From the NCBI GenBank assembly GCA_963580455.1, contig OY756961.1, positions 11,699,001 through 11,763,000 of the forward strand: 64,000 bases of DNA. Direction: 5' to 3'. Under the pieces are notes generated by a model. That model was not told the origin of the DNA. It made no database searches and saw only the letters and a program-made list of their open reading frames with translations. This stretch comes from Euonymus europaeus (lineage: Eukaryota; Streptophyta; Magnoliopsida; Celastrales; Celastraceae). Numbering within the stretch: position 1 is the stretch's first letter; each line of letters starts with the position of its first letter. The position numbers and the translations under genes are program-made. Below, in pieces: positions 9,761 through 22,536 of this stretch.

Positions 9761-12740
9761 TTATATGTTAAATGTTACGAAAAGGAGCTTCCAGGATTAT
9801 TTCGATGCCAAAACACCAACTTTCTATGACAAATGGACAAAACCGTTAAAAGCTCCTCCATAGAGAGAGTTGAGCAACTTCGGATTATCAAACTTGCTCG
9901 GTGTACACTTTTTATTGTTCTTCTATATTAAATTTTACGAAAATGAGCTTCCAGGATTATTTCGATGCCAAAACACCAACTTTCTATGACAAATAGACAA
10001 AACCGTTAAAAGCTCCTCCATAGAGAGAGTTGAGCAAATTCGGACAATCAAAGTTGCTGGGTGTACACTTTTTATTGTTGTTCTATGTTAAATTTTACGA
10101 AAATGAGCTTCCAGGATTATTTCGATGCCAAAACACCAACTTTCTATAACAAATGGACAAAACCGTTAAAAGCTCCTGCATAGAGAGTGTTGAGCAACTT
10201 CGGACAATCAAAGTTGCTCCGTGTACACTTTTTATTGTTCTTCTATGTTAAATGTTACGAAAATGAGCTTCCAGGATTATTTCGATGCCAAAACACCAAC
10301 TTTCTATGGCAAATGGACAAAACCGTTAAAAGCTCCTCCATAGAGAGAGTTGAGCAACTTCGGACTATCAAACTTGCTCGGTGTACACTTTTTATTGTTC
10401 TTCTATGTTAAATTTTACGAAAATGAGCTTCCAGGATTATTTCGATGCCAAAACACCAACTTTCTATGACAAATGGACAAAACCGTTAAAAGCTCCTCCA
10501 TAGAGAGAGTTGAGCAACTTCGGACAATCAAAGTTGCTGGGTGTACACTTTTTATTGTTGTTCTATGTTAAATGTTACGAAAATGAGCTTCCAGGATTAT
10601 TTCGATGCCAAAACACCAACTTTCTATGACAAATGGAAAAAACCGTTAAAAGCTCCTGCATAGAGATTGTTGAGCAACTTCGGACAATCAAAGTTGCTGG
10701 GTGTACACTTTTTATTGTTCTTCTATGTTAAATGTTACGAAAATGAGCTTCCAGGATTATTTCGATGCCAAAACACCAACTTTCTATGACAAATGGACAA
10801 AACCGTTAAAAGCCCCTCCATAGAGAGAGTTGAGCAACTTCGGACTATCAAACTTGCTCGGTGTACACTTTTTATTGTTCTTCTATGTTAAATGTTACGA
10901 AAATGAGCTTCCAGGATTATTTCTATGCCAAAACACCAACTTTCTATGACAAATGGACAAAACCGTTAAAAGCTCCTCCATATAGATAGTTGAGCAACTT
11001 CGGACTATCAAAGTTGATAAGTGCACACTTTTTAATGTTCTTTTATGTCAAATTTTATGAGTATAAGCTTCCAAGATTATTTCGATGGCAAAAGACCAAC
11101 TTTCTATGACAAATGGACAAAATCGTTAAAAGCTCCTCCATAGAGATTGTTGATCAACTTCAGACAATCAAAGTTCTCGGTGTACACTTTTTATTGTTCT
11201 TCTATGTTAAATTTTCAGAAAATGAGCTTCCAGGATTATTTCGATGCCAAAACACGTACTTTCTATGACAAATGGACAAAATCGTTAAAAGCTCCTCCAT
11301 AGAGAGTGTTGAGCAACTTCGGACAATCAAAGTTGCTCGGTGTACACCTTTTTATTGTTCTTCTATATTAAATGTTACGAAAATGAGCTTCCAGGATTAT
11401 TTCGATGGCAAAAGCCCAACTTTCTATGACAAATGTACAAAACCGTTAAAAGCTCCTCTATAGAGAGAGTTGAGCAACTTCGGACTATCAAAGTTGCTAG
11501 GTGTACACTTTTTATTGTTCTTCTATGTTAAATTTTACGAAAATGAGCTTCCAGGATTATTTCGATGCCAAAACACCAACTTTCTATGACAAATGGACAA
11601 AACCGTTAAAAGCTCCTCCATAGAGAGAGTTGAGCAACTTCGGACTATCAAAGTTGCTCGGTGTACACTTTTTATTGTTCTTCTATGTTAAATTTTACGA
11701 AAATGAGCTTCCAGGATTATTTCGATGCCAAAACACCAACTTTCTATGACAAATGGACAAAATTGTTAAAAGCAACTTCATAGAGAGTGTTGAGCAACTT
11801 CGGACAATCAAAGTTGCTCGGTGTACACTTTTTATTGTTCTTCTATGTTAAATTTTACGAAAATGAGCTTCCATGATTATTTCGATGCCAAAACACCAAC
11901 TTTCTATGACAAATGTACAAAACCGTTAAAAGCTCCTCTATAGAGAGAGTTGAGCAACTTCAAACAATCAAAGTTGATCGGTGTACACTTTTTATTGTTC
12001 TTCTATGTTAAATTTTACGAAAATGAGCTTTCAGGATTATTTCGATGCCAAAACACCAACTTTCTATGACAAACGGATAAAACCGTTAAAAGCTCCTCCA
12101 TAGAGAGAGTTGAGCAACTTCAGACAATCAAAGTTGCTCGGTGTACACTTTTATTGTTCTTCTATGTTAAATTTTACGAAAATGAGCTTCCAGGACTATT
12201 TCGATGCCAAAACACCAACTTTCTATGACAAATGGACAAAACCATTAAAAGCTCCTCCATAGAGAGTGTTGAGCAACTTCGGACAATCAAAGTTGCTCGG
12301 TGTATACCCTTTTATTGTTCTTCTATGTTAAATTTTACGAAAATGAGCTTCCAGGATTATTTCCATGGAAAAAGACCAACTTTCTATGACAAATGGACAA
12401 AACCGTTAAAAGCTCCTCCATAGAGAGAGTTGAGCAACTTCGGACTATCAAAGTTGCTCGGTGTGCACTTTTTATTGTTCTTCTATGTTAAATTTTACGA
12501 AAATGAGCTTCCAGGATTATTTCGATGCCAAAACACCAACTTTCTATGACAAATGGACAAAATCGTTAAAAGCTCCTTCATAGAGAGTGTTGAGCAACTT
12601 CGGACAATCAAAGTTGCTCGGTGTACACTTTTTATTGTTCTTCTATGTTAAATGTTACGAAAATGAGCTTCCAGGATTATTTCGATGCCAAAACACCAAC
12701 TTTCTATGACAAATGGACAAAACCGTTAAAAGCTCCTCCA
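9761..12740. repeat. Type A rich segment with a variant signature module
   Basis: This is mostly type A monomers alternating GTTACG and TTTACG forms, some with the GTTGCTGGGTG and TTGTTGTTC tags. The module tag GTTGATAAGTG is at 11013, preceded by ATATAGATAGTTGAG, a subtype shared with the modules at 14.4, 16.8, 19.0 and 23.0 kb but not with those at 2.4 or 6.7 kb. At 12,220-12,420 a monomer carries TTCCATGGAAAAAGACC, an apparent hybrid of type A and type B. No other sequence type is present. Confidence 0.7.
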
Positions 12741-14180
12741 TAGAGAGAGTTAGCAACTTCGGACAATCAAAGTTGCTGGGTGTACACTTTTTATTGTTGT
12801 TCTATGTTAAATTTTACGAAAATGAGCTTCCAGGATTATTTCGATGCCAAAACACCAACTTTCTATGACAAATGGACAAAATCGTTAAAAGCTCCTCCAT
12901 AGAGAGTGGTGAGCAACTTCGGACAATCAAAGTTGCTCGGTGTACACTTTTTATTGTTCTTCTATGTTAAATGTTACGAAAATGAGCTTCCAGGATTATT
13001 TCGATGCCAAAACACCAACTTTCTATGACAAATGGACAAAACCGTTAAAAGCTCCTCCATAGAGATAGGTGAGCAACTTCGGACTATCAAAGTTGATAAG
13101 TGCACACTTTTTAATGTTCTTTTATGCCAAATTTTATGAGTATAAGCTTCCAAGATTATTTCGATGGCAAAAGACCAACTTTCTATGCTAAATGGACAAA
13201 ATCGTTAAAAGCTCCTCCATAGAGATTGTTGATCAACTTCAGACAATCAAAGTTCTCGGTGTACACTTTTTATTGCTCTTCTATGTTAAATTTTCAGAAA
13301 ATGAGCTTCCAGGATTATTTCGATGCCAAAACACCTACTTTCTATGACAAATGGACAAAATCGTTAAAAGTTCTTCCATACGGAGTGTTGAGCAACTTCG
13401 GACAATCAAAGTTGCTCGGTGTACACCTTTTTATTGTTCTTCTATATTAAATGTTACGAAAATGAGCTTCCAGGATTATTTCGATGGCAAAAGACCAACT
13501 TTCTATGACAAATGGACAAAACCGTTAAAAGCTCCTCCATAGAGAGAGTTGAGCAACTTCGGACTATCAAAGTTGCTAGGTGTACACTTTTTATTGTTCT
13601 TCTATGTTAAATTTTACGAAAATGAGCTTCCACGATTATTTCGATGCCAAAACACCAACTTTCTATGAGAAATGGACAAAATTGTTAAAAGCAACTTCAT
13701 AGAGAGTGTTGAGCAACTTCGGACAATAGAAGTTCCTCGGTGTACACTTTTTATTGTTCTTCTATGTTAAATTTTACGAAAATGAGCTTCCAGGATTATT
13801 TCGATGCCAAAACACCAACTTTCTATGACAAATGGACAAAACCGTTAAAAGCTTTTCATAGAGAGAGTTGAGCAACTTCGGACTATCAAACTTGCTCGGT
13901 GTACACTTTTTATTGTTCTTCTATGTTAAATTTTACGAAAATGAGCTTCCAGGATTATTTCGATGCCAAAACACCAACTTTCTATGACAAATGGACAAAA
14001 CCGTTAAAAGCTCCTCCATAGAGAGAGTTGAGCAACTTCGGACAATCAAAGTTGCTGGGTGTACACTTTTTATTGTTGTTCTATGTTAAATTTTACGAAA
14101 ATGAGCTTCCAGGATTATTTCGATGCCAAAACACCAACTTTCTATGACAAATGGACAAAATCGTTAAAAGCTCCTCCATA
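12741..14180. repeat. Mosaic segment with signature module at 12.9-13.56 kb
   Basis: The stretch around the GTTGATAAGTG tag at 13092 matches the prototype subtype with GAGATAGGTGAG and TATGCTAAATGG, 67 monomers downstream of the first. It carries its own marker, CCATACGGAGTGTTGAG, near 13,376. The preceding monomer is two bases short at AGAGAGTTAGCAAC (about 12,744). A later one reads GCTTTTCATAGAG (about 13,851), with further loss. These small indels account for some of the cumulative phase drift. Confidence 0.7.
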
Positions 14181-15200
14181 GAGAGTGGTGAGCAACTTCG
14201 GACAATCAAAGTTGCTCGGTGTACACTTTTTATTGTTCTTCTATGTTAAATGTTATGAAAATGAGCTTCCAGGATTATTTCGATGCCAAAACACCAACTT
14301 TCTATGACAAATGGACAAAACCGTTAAAAGCTCCTCCATATAGATAGTTGAGCAACTTCGGACTATCAAAGTTGATAAGTGCACACTTTTTAATGTTCTT
14401 TTATGTCAAATTTTATGAGTATAAGCTTCCAAGATTATTTCGATGGCAAAAGACCAACTTTCTATGACAAATGGACAAAATCGTTAAAAGCTCCTCCATA
14501 GAGATTGTTGATCAACTTCAGACAATCAAAGTTCTCGGTGTACACTTTTTATTGTTCTTCTATGTTAAATTTTCAGAAAATGAGCTTCCAGGATTATTTC
14601 GATGCCAAAACACGTACTTTCTATGACAAATGGACAAAATCGTTAAAAGCTCCTCCATAGAGAGTGTTGAGCAACTTCGGACAATCAAAGTTGCTCGGTG
14701 TACACCTTTTTATTGTTCTTCTATATTAAATGTTACGAAAATGAGCTTCCAGGATTATTTCGATGGCAAAAGCCCAACTTTCTATGACAAATGGACAAAA
14801 CCGTTAAAAGCTCCTCTATAGAGAGAGTTGAGCAACTTCGGACTATCAAAGTTGCTAGGTGTACACTTTTTATTGTTCTTCTATGTTAAATTTTACGAAA
14901 ATGAGCTTTCAGGATTATTTCGATGCCAAAACACCAACTTTCTATGACAAATGGACAAAATCGTTAAAAGCTCCTTCATAGAGAGTGTTGAGCAACTTCG
15001 GACAATCAAAGTTGCTCGGTGTACACTTTTTTATTGTTCTTCTATGTTAAATGTTACGAAAATGAGCTTCCAGGATTATTTCGATGCCAAAACAAAAACT
15101 TTCTATGACAAATGGACAAAACCGTTAAAAGCTCCTCCATAGAGAGAGTTGAGCATTTTCGGACTATCAAAGTTGCTCGGTGTACACTTTTTATTGTTCT
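14181..15200. repeat. Signature module and flank, parent-like copy of 16.58-17.42 kb
   Basis: The order GAGTGGTGAG, GTTATGAAAATG, ATATAGATAGTTGAG, B tag (14371), TTGATCAAC, AACACGTAC, GTACACCTTTTT and GCTCCTCTATAGAG matches 16,583-17,420 at 2,400-2,401 bp (15 monomers). A one-base insertion in the T-run near 15,021 explains the odd base. The GAGCATTTTCGG variant at about 15,151 reappears at about 19,791 and 23,788. Confidence 0.75.
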
Positions 15201-17440
15201 TCTATGTTAAATTTTACGAAAATGAGCTTCCATGATTATTTCGATGCCAAAACACCAACTTTCTATGACAAATGGACAAAACCGTTAAAAGCTCCTCCAT
15301 AGAGAGAGTTGAGCAACTTCGGACAATCAAAGTTGCTGGGTGTACACTTTTTATTGTTGTTCTATGTTAAATTTTACGAAAATGAGCTTCCAGGATTATT
15401 TCGATGCCAAAACACCAACTTTCTATGACAAATGGACAAAACCGTTAAAAGCTCCTGCATAGAGAGTGTTGAGCAACTTCGGACAATCAAAGTTGCTCGG
15501 TGTACACTTTTTATTGTTCTTCTATGTTAAATGTTACGAAAATGAGCTTCCAGGATTATTTCGATGCCAAAACACCAACTTTCTATGACAAATGGACAAA
15601 ACCGTTAAAAGCTCCTCCATAGAGAGAGTTGAGCAACTTCGGACAATCAAAGTTGCTGGGTGTACACTTTTTATTGTTGTTCTATGTTAAATTTTACGAA
15701 AATGAGCTTCCACGATTATTTCGATGCCAAAACACCAACTTTCTATGACAAATGGACAAAATTGTTAAAAGCAACTTCATAGAGAGTGTTGAGCAACTTC
15801 GGACAATCAAAGTTCCTCGGTGTACACTTTTTATTGTTCTTCTATGTTAAATGTTACGAAAATGAGCTTCCAGGATTATTTCGATGCCAAAACACCAACT
15901 TTCTATGACAAATGGACAAAACCGTTAAAAGCTCCTGCATAGAGAGTGTTGAGCAACTTCGGACAATCAAAGTTGCTGGGTGTACACTTTTTATTGTTGT
16001 TCTATGTTAAATGTTACGAAAATGAGCTTCCACGATTATTTCGATGCCAAAACACCAACTTTCTATGACAAATGGACAAAATTGTTAAAAGCAACTTCAT
16101 AGAGAGTGTTGAGCAACTTCGGACAATCAAAGTTCCTCGGTGTACACTTTTTATTGTTCTTCTATGTTAAATGTTACGAAAATGAGCTTCCAGGATTATT
16201 TCGATGCCAAAACACCAACTTTCTATGACAAATGGACAAAACCGTTAAAAGCTCCTGCATAGAGAGTGTTGAGCAACTTCGGACAATCAAAGTTGCTCGG
16301 TGTACACTTTTTATTGTTCTTCTATGTTAAATTTTACGAAAATGAGCTTCCAGGATTATTTCGATGCCAAAACACCAACTTTCTATGACAAATGGACAAA
16401 ACCGTTAAAAGCTCCTCCATAGAGAGAGTTGAGCAACTTCGGACAATCAAAGTTGCTGGGTGTACACTTTTTATTGTTGTTCTATGTTAAATTTTAAGAA
16501 AATGAGCTTCCAGGATTATTTCGATGCCAAAACACCAACTTTCTATGACAAATGGACAAAATCGTTAAAAGCTCCTCCATAGAGAGTGGTGAGCAACTTC
16601 GGACAATCAAAGTTGCTCGGTGTACACTTTTTATTGTTCTTCTATGTTAAATGTTATGAAAATGAGCTTCCAGGATTATTTCGATGCCAAAACACCAACT
16701 TTCTATGACAAATGGACAAAACCGTTAAAAGCTCCTCCATATAGATAGTTGAGCAACTTCGGACTATCAAAGTTGATAAGTGCACACTTTTTAATGTTCT
16801 TTTATGTCAAATTTTATGAGTATAAGCTTCCAAGATTATTTCGATGGCAAAAGACCAACTTTCTATGACAAATGGACAAAATCGTTAAAAGCTCCTCCAT
16901 AGAGATTGTTGATCAACTTCAGACAATCAAAGTTCTCGGTGTACACTTTTTATTGTTCTTCTATGTTAAATTTTCAGAAAATGAGCTTCCAGGATTATTT
17001 CGATGCCAAAACACGTACTTTCTATGACAAATGGACAAAATCGTTAAAAGCTCCTCCATAGAGAGTGTTGAGCAACTTCGGACAATCAAAGTTGCTCGGT
17101 GTACACCTTTTTATTGTTCTTCTATATTAAATGTTACGAAAATGAGCTTCCAGGATTATTTGGATGGCAAAAGCCCAACTTTCTATGACAAATGGACAAA
17201 ACCGTTAAAAGCTCCTCTATAGAGAGAGTTGAGCAACTTCGGACTATCAAAGTTGCTAGGTGTACACTTTTTATTGTTCTTCTATGTTAAATTTTACGAA
17301 AATGAGCTTCCAGGATTATTTCGATGCCAAAATACCAACTTTCTATGACAAATGGACAAAATCGTTAAAAGCTCCTTCATAGAGAGTGTTGAGCAACTTC
17401 GGACAATCAAAGTTGCTCGGTGTACACTTTTTATTGTTCT
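15201..17440. repeat. Higher-order repeat L2, tandem copy 1 (14 monomers, 2,240 bp)
   Basis: It is directly followed by a near-identical second copy at exactly 2,240 bp. Shared private variants include CCATGATT at 15,231 and 17,471, TTTTAAGAAAATG at 16,493 and 18,733, GTTATGAA at 16,653 and 18,893, and AAAATACC at about 17,329 and 19,569. The only difference I noticed by eye is T at 16,645 against C at 18,885. This implies a recent unequal exchange or equivalent duplication. Confidence 0.88.
15641..16280. repeat. Nested 320-bp dimer duplication within L2
   Basis: The pair of monomers carrying GTTGCTGGGTG, TTCCACGATT, AATTGTTAAAAGCAACTTC and AAGTTCCTCGG occurs twice, 320 bp apart (TTCCACGATT at 15,709 and 16,029). 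The same nested pair is present in L2 copy 2 (about 17,881-18,520), so the dimer duplication predates the 2,240-bp duplication. Confidence 0.8.
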
Positions 17441-19700
17441 TCTATGTTAAATGTTACGAAAATGAGCTTCCATGATTATTTCGATGCCAAAACACCAACT
17501 TTCTATGACAAATGGACAAAACCGTTAAAAGCTCCTCCATAGAGAGAGTTGAGCAACTTCGGACAATCAAAGTTGCTGGGTGTACACTTTTTATTGTTGT
17601 TCTATGTTAAATTTTACGAAAATGAGCTTCCAGGATTATTTCGATGCCAAAACACCAACTTTCTATGACAAATGGACAAAACCGTTAAAAGCTCCTGCAT
17701 AGAGAGTGTTGAGCAACTTCGGACAATCAAAGTTGCTCGGTGTACACTTTTTATTGTTCTTCTATGTTAAATGTTACGAAAATGAGCTTCCAGGATTATT
17801 TCGATGCCAAAACACCAACTTTCTATGACAAATGGACAAAACCGTTAAAAGCTCCTCCATAGAGAGAGTTGAGCAACTTCGGACAATCAAAGTTGCTGGG
17901 TGTACACTTTTTATTGTTGTTCTATGTTAAATTTTACGAAAATGAGCTTCCACGATTATTTCGATGCCAAAACACCAACTTTCTATGACAAATGGACAAA
18001 ATTGTTAAAAGCAACTTCATAGAGAGTGTTGAGCAACTTCGGACAATCAAAGTTCCTCGGTGTACACTTTTTATTGTTCTTCTATGTTAAATGTTACGAA
18101 AATGAGCTTCCAGGATTATTTCGATGCCAAAACACCAACTTTCTATGACAAATGGACAAAACCGTTAAAAGCTCCTGCATAGAGAGTGTTGAGCAACTTC
18201 GGACAATCAAAGTTGCTGGGTGTACACTTTTTATTGTTGTTCTATGTTAAATGTTACGAAAATGAGCTTCCACGATTATTTCGATGCCAAAACACCAACT
18301 TTCTATGACAAATGGACAAAATTGTTAAAAGCAACTTCATAGAGAGTGTTGAGCAACTTCGGACAATCAAAGTTCCTCGGTGTACACTTTTTATTGTTCT
18401 TCTATGTTAAATGTTACGAAAATGAGCTTCCAGGATTATTTCGATGCCAAAACACCAACTTTCTATGACAAATGGACAAAACCGTTAAAAGCTCCTGCAT
18501 AGAGAGTGTTGAGCAACTTCGGACAATCAAAGTTGCTCGGTGTACACTTTTTATTGTTCTTCTATGTTAAATTTTACGAAAATGAGCTTCCAGGATTATT
18601 TCGATGCCAAAACACCAACTTTCTATGACAAATGGACAAAACCGTTAAAAGCTCCTCCATAGAGAGAGTTGAGCAACTTCGGACAATCAAAGTTGCTGGG
18701 TGTACACTTTTTATTGTTGTTCTATGTTAAATTTTAAGAAAATGAGCTTCCAGGATTATTTCGATGCCAAAACACCAACTTTCTATGACAAATGGACAAA
18801 ATCGTTAAAAGCTCCTCCATAGAGAGTGGTGAGCAACTTCGGACAATCAAAGTTGCTCGGTGTACACTTTTTATTGTTCTTCTACGTTAAATGTTATGAA
18901 AATGAGCTTCCAGGATTATTTCGATGCCAAAACACCAACTTTCTATGACAAATGGACAAAACCGTTAAAAGCTCCTCCATATAGATAGTTGAGCAACTTC
19001 GGACTATCAAAGTTGATAAGTGCACACTTTTTAATGTTCTTTTATGTCAAATTTTATGAGTATAAGCTTCCAAGATTATTTCGATGGCAAAAGACCAACT
19101 TTCTATGACAAATGGACAAAATCGTTAAAAGCTCCTCCATAGAGATTGTTGATCAACTTCAGACAATCAAAGTTCTCGGTGTACACTTTTTATTGTTCTT
19201 CTATGTTAAATTTTCAGAAAATGAGCTTCCAGGATTATTTCGATGCCAAAACACGTACTTTCTATGACAAATGGACAAAATCGTTAAAAGCTCCTCCATA
19301 GAGAGTGTTGAGCAACTTCGGACAATCAAAGTTGCTCGGTGTACACCTTTTTATTGTTCTTCTATATTAAATGTTACGAAAATGAGCTTCCAGGATTATT
19401 TGGATGGCAAAAGCCCAACTTTCTATGACAAATGGACAAAACCGTTAAAAGCTCCTCTATAGAGAGAGTTGAGCAACTTCGGACTATCAAAGTTGCTAGG
19501 TGTACACTTTTTATTGTTCTTCTATGTTAAATTTTACGAAAATGAGCTTCCAGGATTATTTCGATGCCAAAATACCAACTTTCTATGACAAATGGACAAA
19601 ATCGTTAAAAGCTCCTTCATAGAGAGTGTTGAGCAACTTCGGACAATCAAAGTTGCTCGGTGTACACTTTTTATTGTTCTTCTATGTTAAATGTTACGAA
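17441..19700. repeat. Higher-order repeat L2, tandem copy 2
   Basis: This copy matches 15,201-17,440 at 2,240 bp through its length. Similarity ends near 19,700, where this array continues with AACAACAACTTTGTATG instead of the CCATGATT monomer. Its right half, from about 18,540, is also the start of the larger 3,997-bp duplication, so the two duplications overlap. Confidence 0.88.
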
Positions 19701-22035
19701 AATGAGCTTCCAGGATTATTTCGATGCCAAAACAACAACTTTGTATGACAAATGGACAAAACCGTTAAAAGCTCCTCCATAGAGAGAGTTGAGCATTTTC
19801 GGACTATCAAAGTCGCTCGGTGTACACTTTTTATTGTTCTTCTATGTTAAATTTTACGAAAATGAGCTTCCATGATTATTTCGATGCCAAAACACCAACT
19901 TTCTATGACAAATGTACAAAACCGTTAAAAGCTCCTCCATAGAGAGAGTTGAGCAACTTCAAACAATCAAAGTTGATCGGTGTACACTTTTTATTGTTCT
20001 TCTATGTTAAATTTTACGAAAATGAGCTTCCAGGATTATTTCGATGCCAAAATACCAACTTTCTATGACAAACGGATAAAACCGTTAAAAGCTCCTCCAT
20101 AGAGAGAGTTGAGCAACTTCAGACAATCAAAGTTGCTCGGTGTACACTTTTATTGTTCTTCTATGTTAAATTTTACGAAAATGAGCTTCCAGGACTATTT
20201 CGATGCCAAAACACCAACTTTCTATGACAAATGGACAAAACCATTAAAAGCTCCTCCACAGAGAGAGTTGAGCAACTTTGGACTATAAAAGTTGCTCAGT
20301 GCACACTTTTTAATGTTCTTCTATGTCAAATTTTATGAGTATAAGCTTCCAAGATTATTCCATGGCAAAAGACCAACTTTCTATGACAAATGGACAAAAT
20401 CGTTAAAAGCTCCTCCATAGAGAGTGTTGAGCAACTTCGGACAATCAAAGTTGCTCGGTGTACACCCTTTTATTGTTCTTCTATGTTAAATGTTACGAAA
20501 ATGAGCTTCCAGGATTATTTCGATGCCAAAAGACCAACTTTCTATGACAAATGGACAAAACCGTTAAAAGCTCCTCCATAGAGAGAGTTGAGCAACTTCA
20601 GACTATCAAAGTTGCTCGGTATACACTTTTTATTGTTCTTCTATGTTAAATTTTACGAAAATGAGCTTCCAGGATTATTTCGATGCCAAAACACCAACTT
20701 TCTATGACAAATGGACAAAACCGTTAAAAGCTCCTCCATAGAGAGAGTTGAGCAACTTCAAACAATCAAAGTTGCTCGGTGTACACTTTTATTGTTCTTC
20801 TATGTTAAATTTTACGAAAATGAGCTTCCAGGACTATTTCGATGCCAAAACACCAACTTTCTATGACAAATGGACAAAACCATTAAAAGCTCCTCCACAG
20901 AGAGAGTTGAGCAACTTTGGACTATCAAAGTTGCTCAGTGCACACTTTTTAATGTTCTTCTATGTCAAATTTTATGAGTATAAGCTTCCAAGATTATTCC
21001 AATGCAAAAGACCAACTTTCTATGATAAATGGACAAAAACGTTAAAAGCTCCTCCATAGAGAGTGTTGAGCAACTTTGGACAATCAAAGTTGCTCGGTGT
21101 ACACCCTTTTATTGTTCTTCTATGTTAAATGTTACGGAAATGAGCTTCCAGGATTATTTCGATGGAAAAAGACCAACTTTCTATGACAAACGGATAAAAC
21201 CGTTAAAAGCTCCTCCATAGAGAGAGTTGAGCAACTTCGGACTATCAAAGTTGCTCGGTGTACACTTTTTATTGTTCTTCTATGTTAAATTTTACGAAAA
21301 TGAGCTTCCAGGATTATTTCGATGCCAAAACACCAACTTTCTATGACAAATGGACAAAATCGTTAAAAGCTCCTGCATAGAGAGTGTTGAGAAACTTCGG
21401 ACAATCAAAGTTTCTCGGTGTACACTTTTTATTGTTCTTCTATGTTAAATGTTACGAAAATGAGCTTCCAGGATTATTTCGATGCCAAAACACCAACTTT
21501 CTATGACAAATGGACAAAACCGTTAAAAGCTCCTCCATAGAGAGAGTTGAGCAACTTCGGACAATCAAAGTTGCTCGGTGTACACTTTTTAATGTTCTTC
21601 TATGTTAAATTTTACGAAAATGAGCTTCCAGGATTATTTCGATGCCAAAACACCAACTTTCTATGACAAATGTACAAAACCGTTAAAAGCTCCTCCATAG
21701 AGAGAGTAGAGCAACTTCGGATTATCGAAGTTGATCGGTGTACACTTTTTACTGTTCTTCTATGTTAAATTTTATGAAAATGAGCTTCCAGGATTATTTC
21801 GATGCCAAAACACCAACTTTCTATGACAAATGTACAAAACAGTTAAAGGCTCCTTCACAGAGAGAGTTGAGCAACTTCCGACAATCAAAGTTGCTCGGTG
21901 TACACTTTTTATTGTTCTTCTATGTTAAATGTTACGAAAATGAGCTTCCAGGATTATTTCGATGCCAAAACACCAACTTTCTATGACAAATGGACAAAAC
22001 CGTTAAAAGCTCCTCCATAGAGAGAGTTGAGCAAC
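18540..22035. repeat. Higher-order repeat L3, copy 1 (offset 3,997 bp, 25 monomers)
   Basis: About 3.5 kb is repeated at 22,537-26,032 with constant offset 3,997 bp, that is 25 monomers minus three bases. Both copies share the signature module (19,012 and 23,009), CATTTTCGGACTATCAAAGT, the TTGTATGAC variant, two 159-bp type B monomers about 640 bp apart and TCGGATTATCGAAG. I saw about five substitutions between copies: C to T at 18,885/22,882, C to A near 21,081, G to T near 21,257, T to C near 21,774 and C to T near 21,932. A constant offset means no indel has occurred since duplication. Confidence 0.9.
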
Positions 22036-22536
22036 TTCGGACAATCAAAGTTGCTGGGTGTACACTTTTTATTGTTCTTCTATGTTAAATTTTACGAAAA
22101 TGAGCTTCCACGATTATTTCGATGCCAAAACACCAACTTTCTATGACAAATGGACAAAATTGTTAAAAGCAACTTCATAGAGAGTGTTGAGCAACTTCGG
22201 ACAATCAAAGTTCCTCGGTGTACACTTTTTATTGTTCTTCTATGTTAAGTGTTACGAAAATGAGCTTCCAGGATTATTTCGATGCCAAAACACCAACTTT
22301 CTATGACAAATGGACAAAACCGTTAAAAGCTCCTGCATAGAGAGTGTTGAGCAACTTCGGACAATCAAAGTTGCTCGGTGTACACTTTTTATTGTTCTTC
22401 TATGTTAAATGTTACGAAAATGAGCTTCCAGGATTATTTCGATGCCAAAACACCAACTTTCTATGACAAATGGACAAAACCGTTAAAAGCTCTCCATAGA
22501 GAGAGTTGAGCAACTTCGGACTATCAAACTTGCTCG
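22036..22536. repeat. Spacer monomers between L3 copies
   Basis: Three monomers resemble the TTCCACGATT, GCAACTTC and AAGTTCCTCGG monomers of L2 and separate the two L3 copies. One carries CTATGTTAAGTGTTACG (about 22,241) and another has lost two bases in AAGCTCTCCATAG (about 22,488). Nothing non-satellite is present. Confidence 0.7.
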
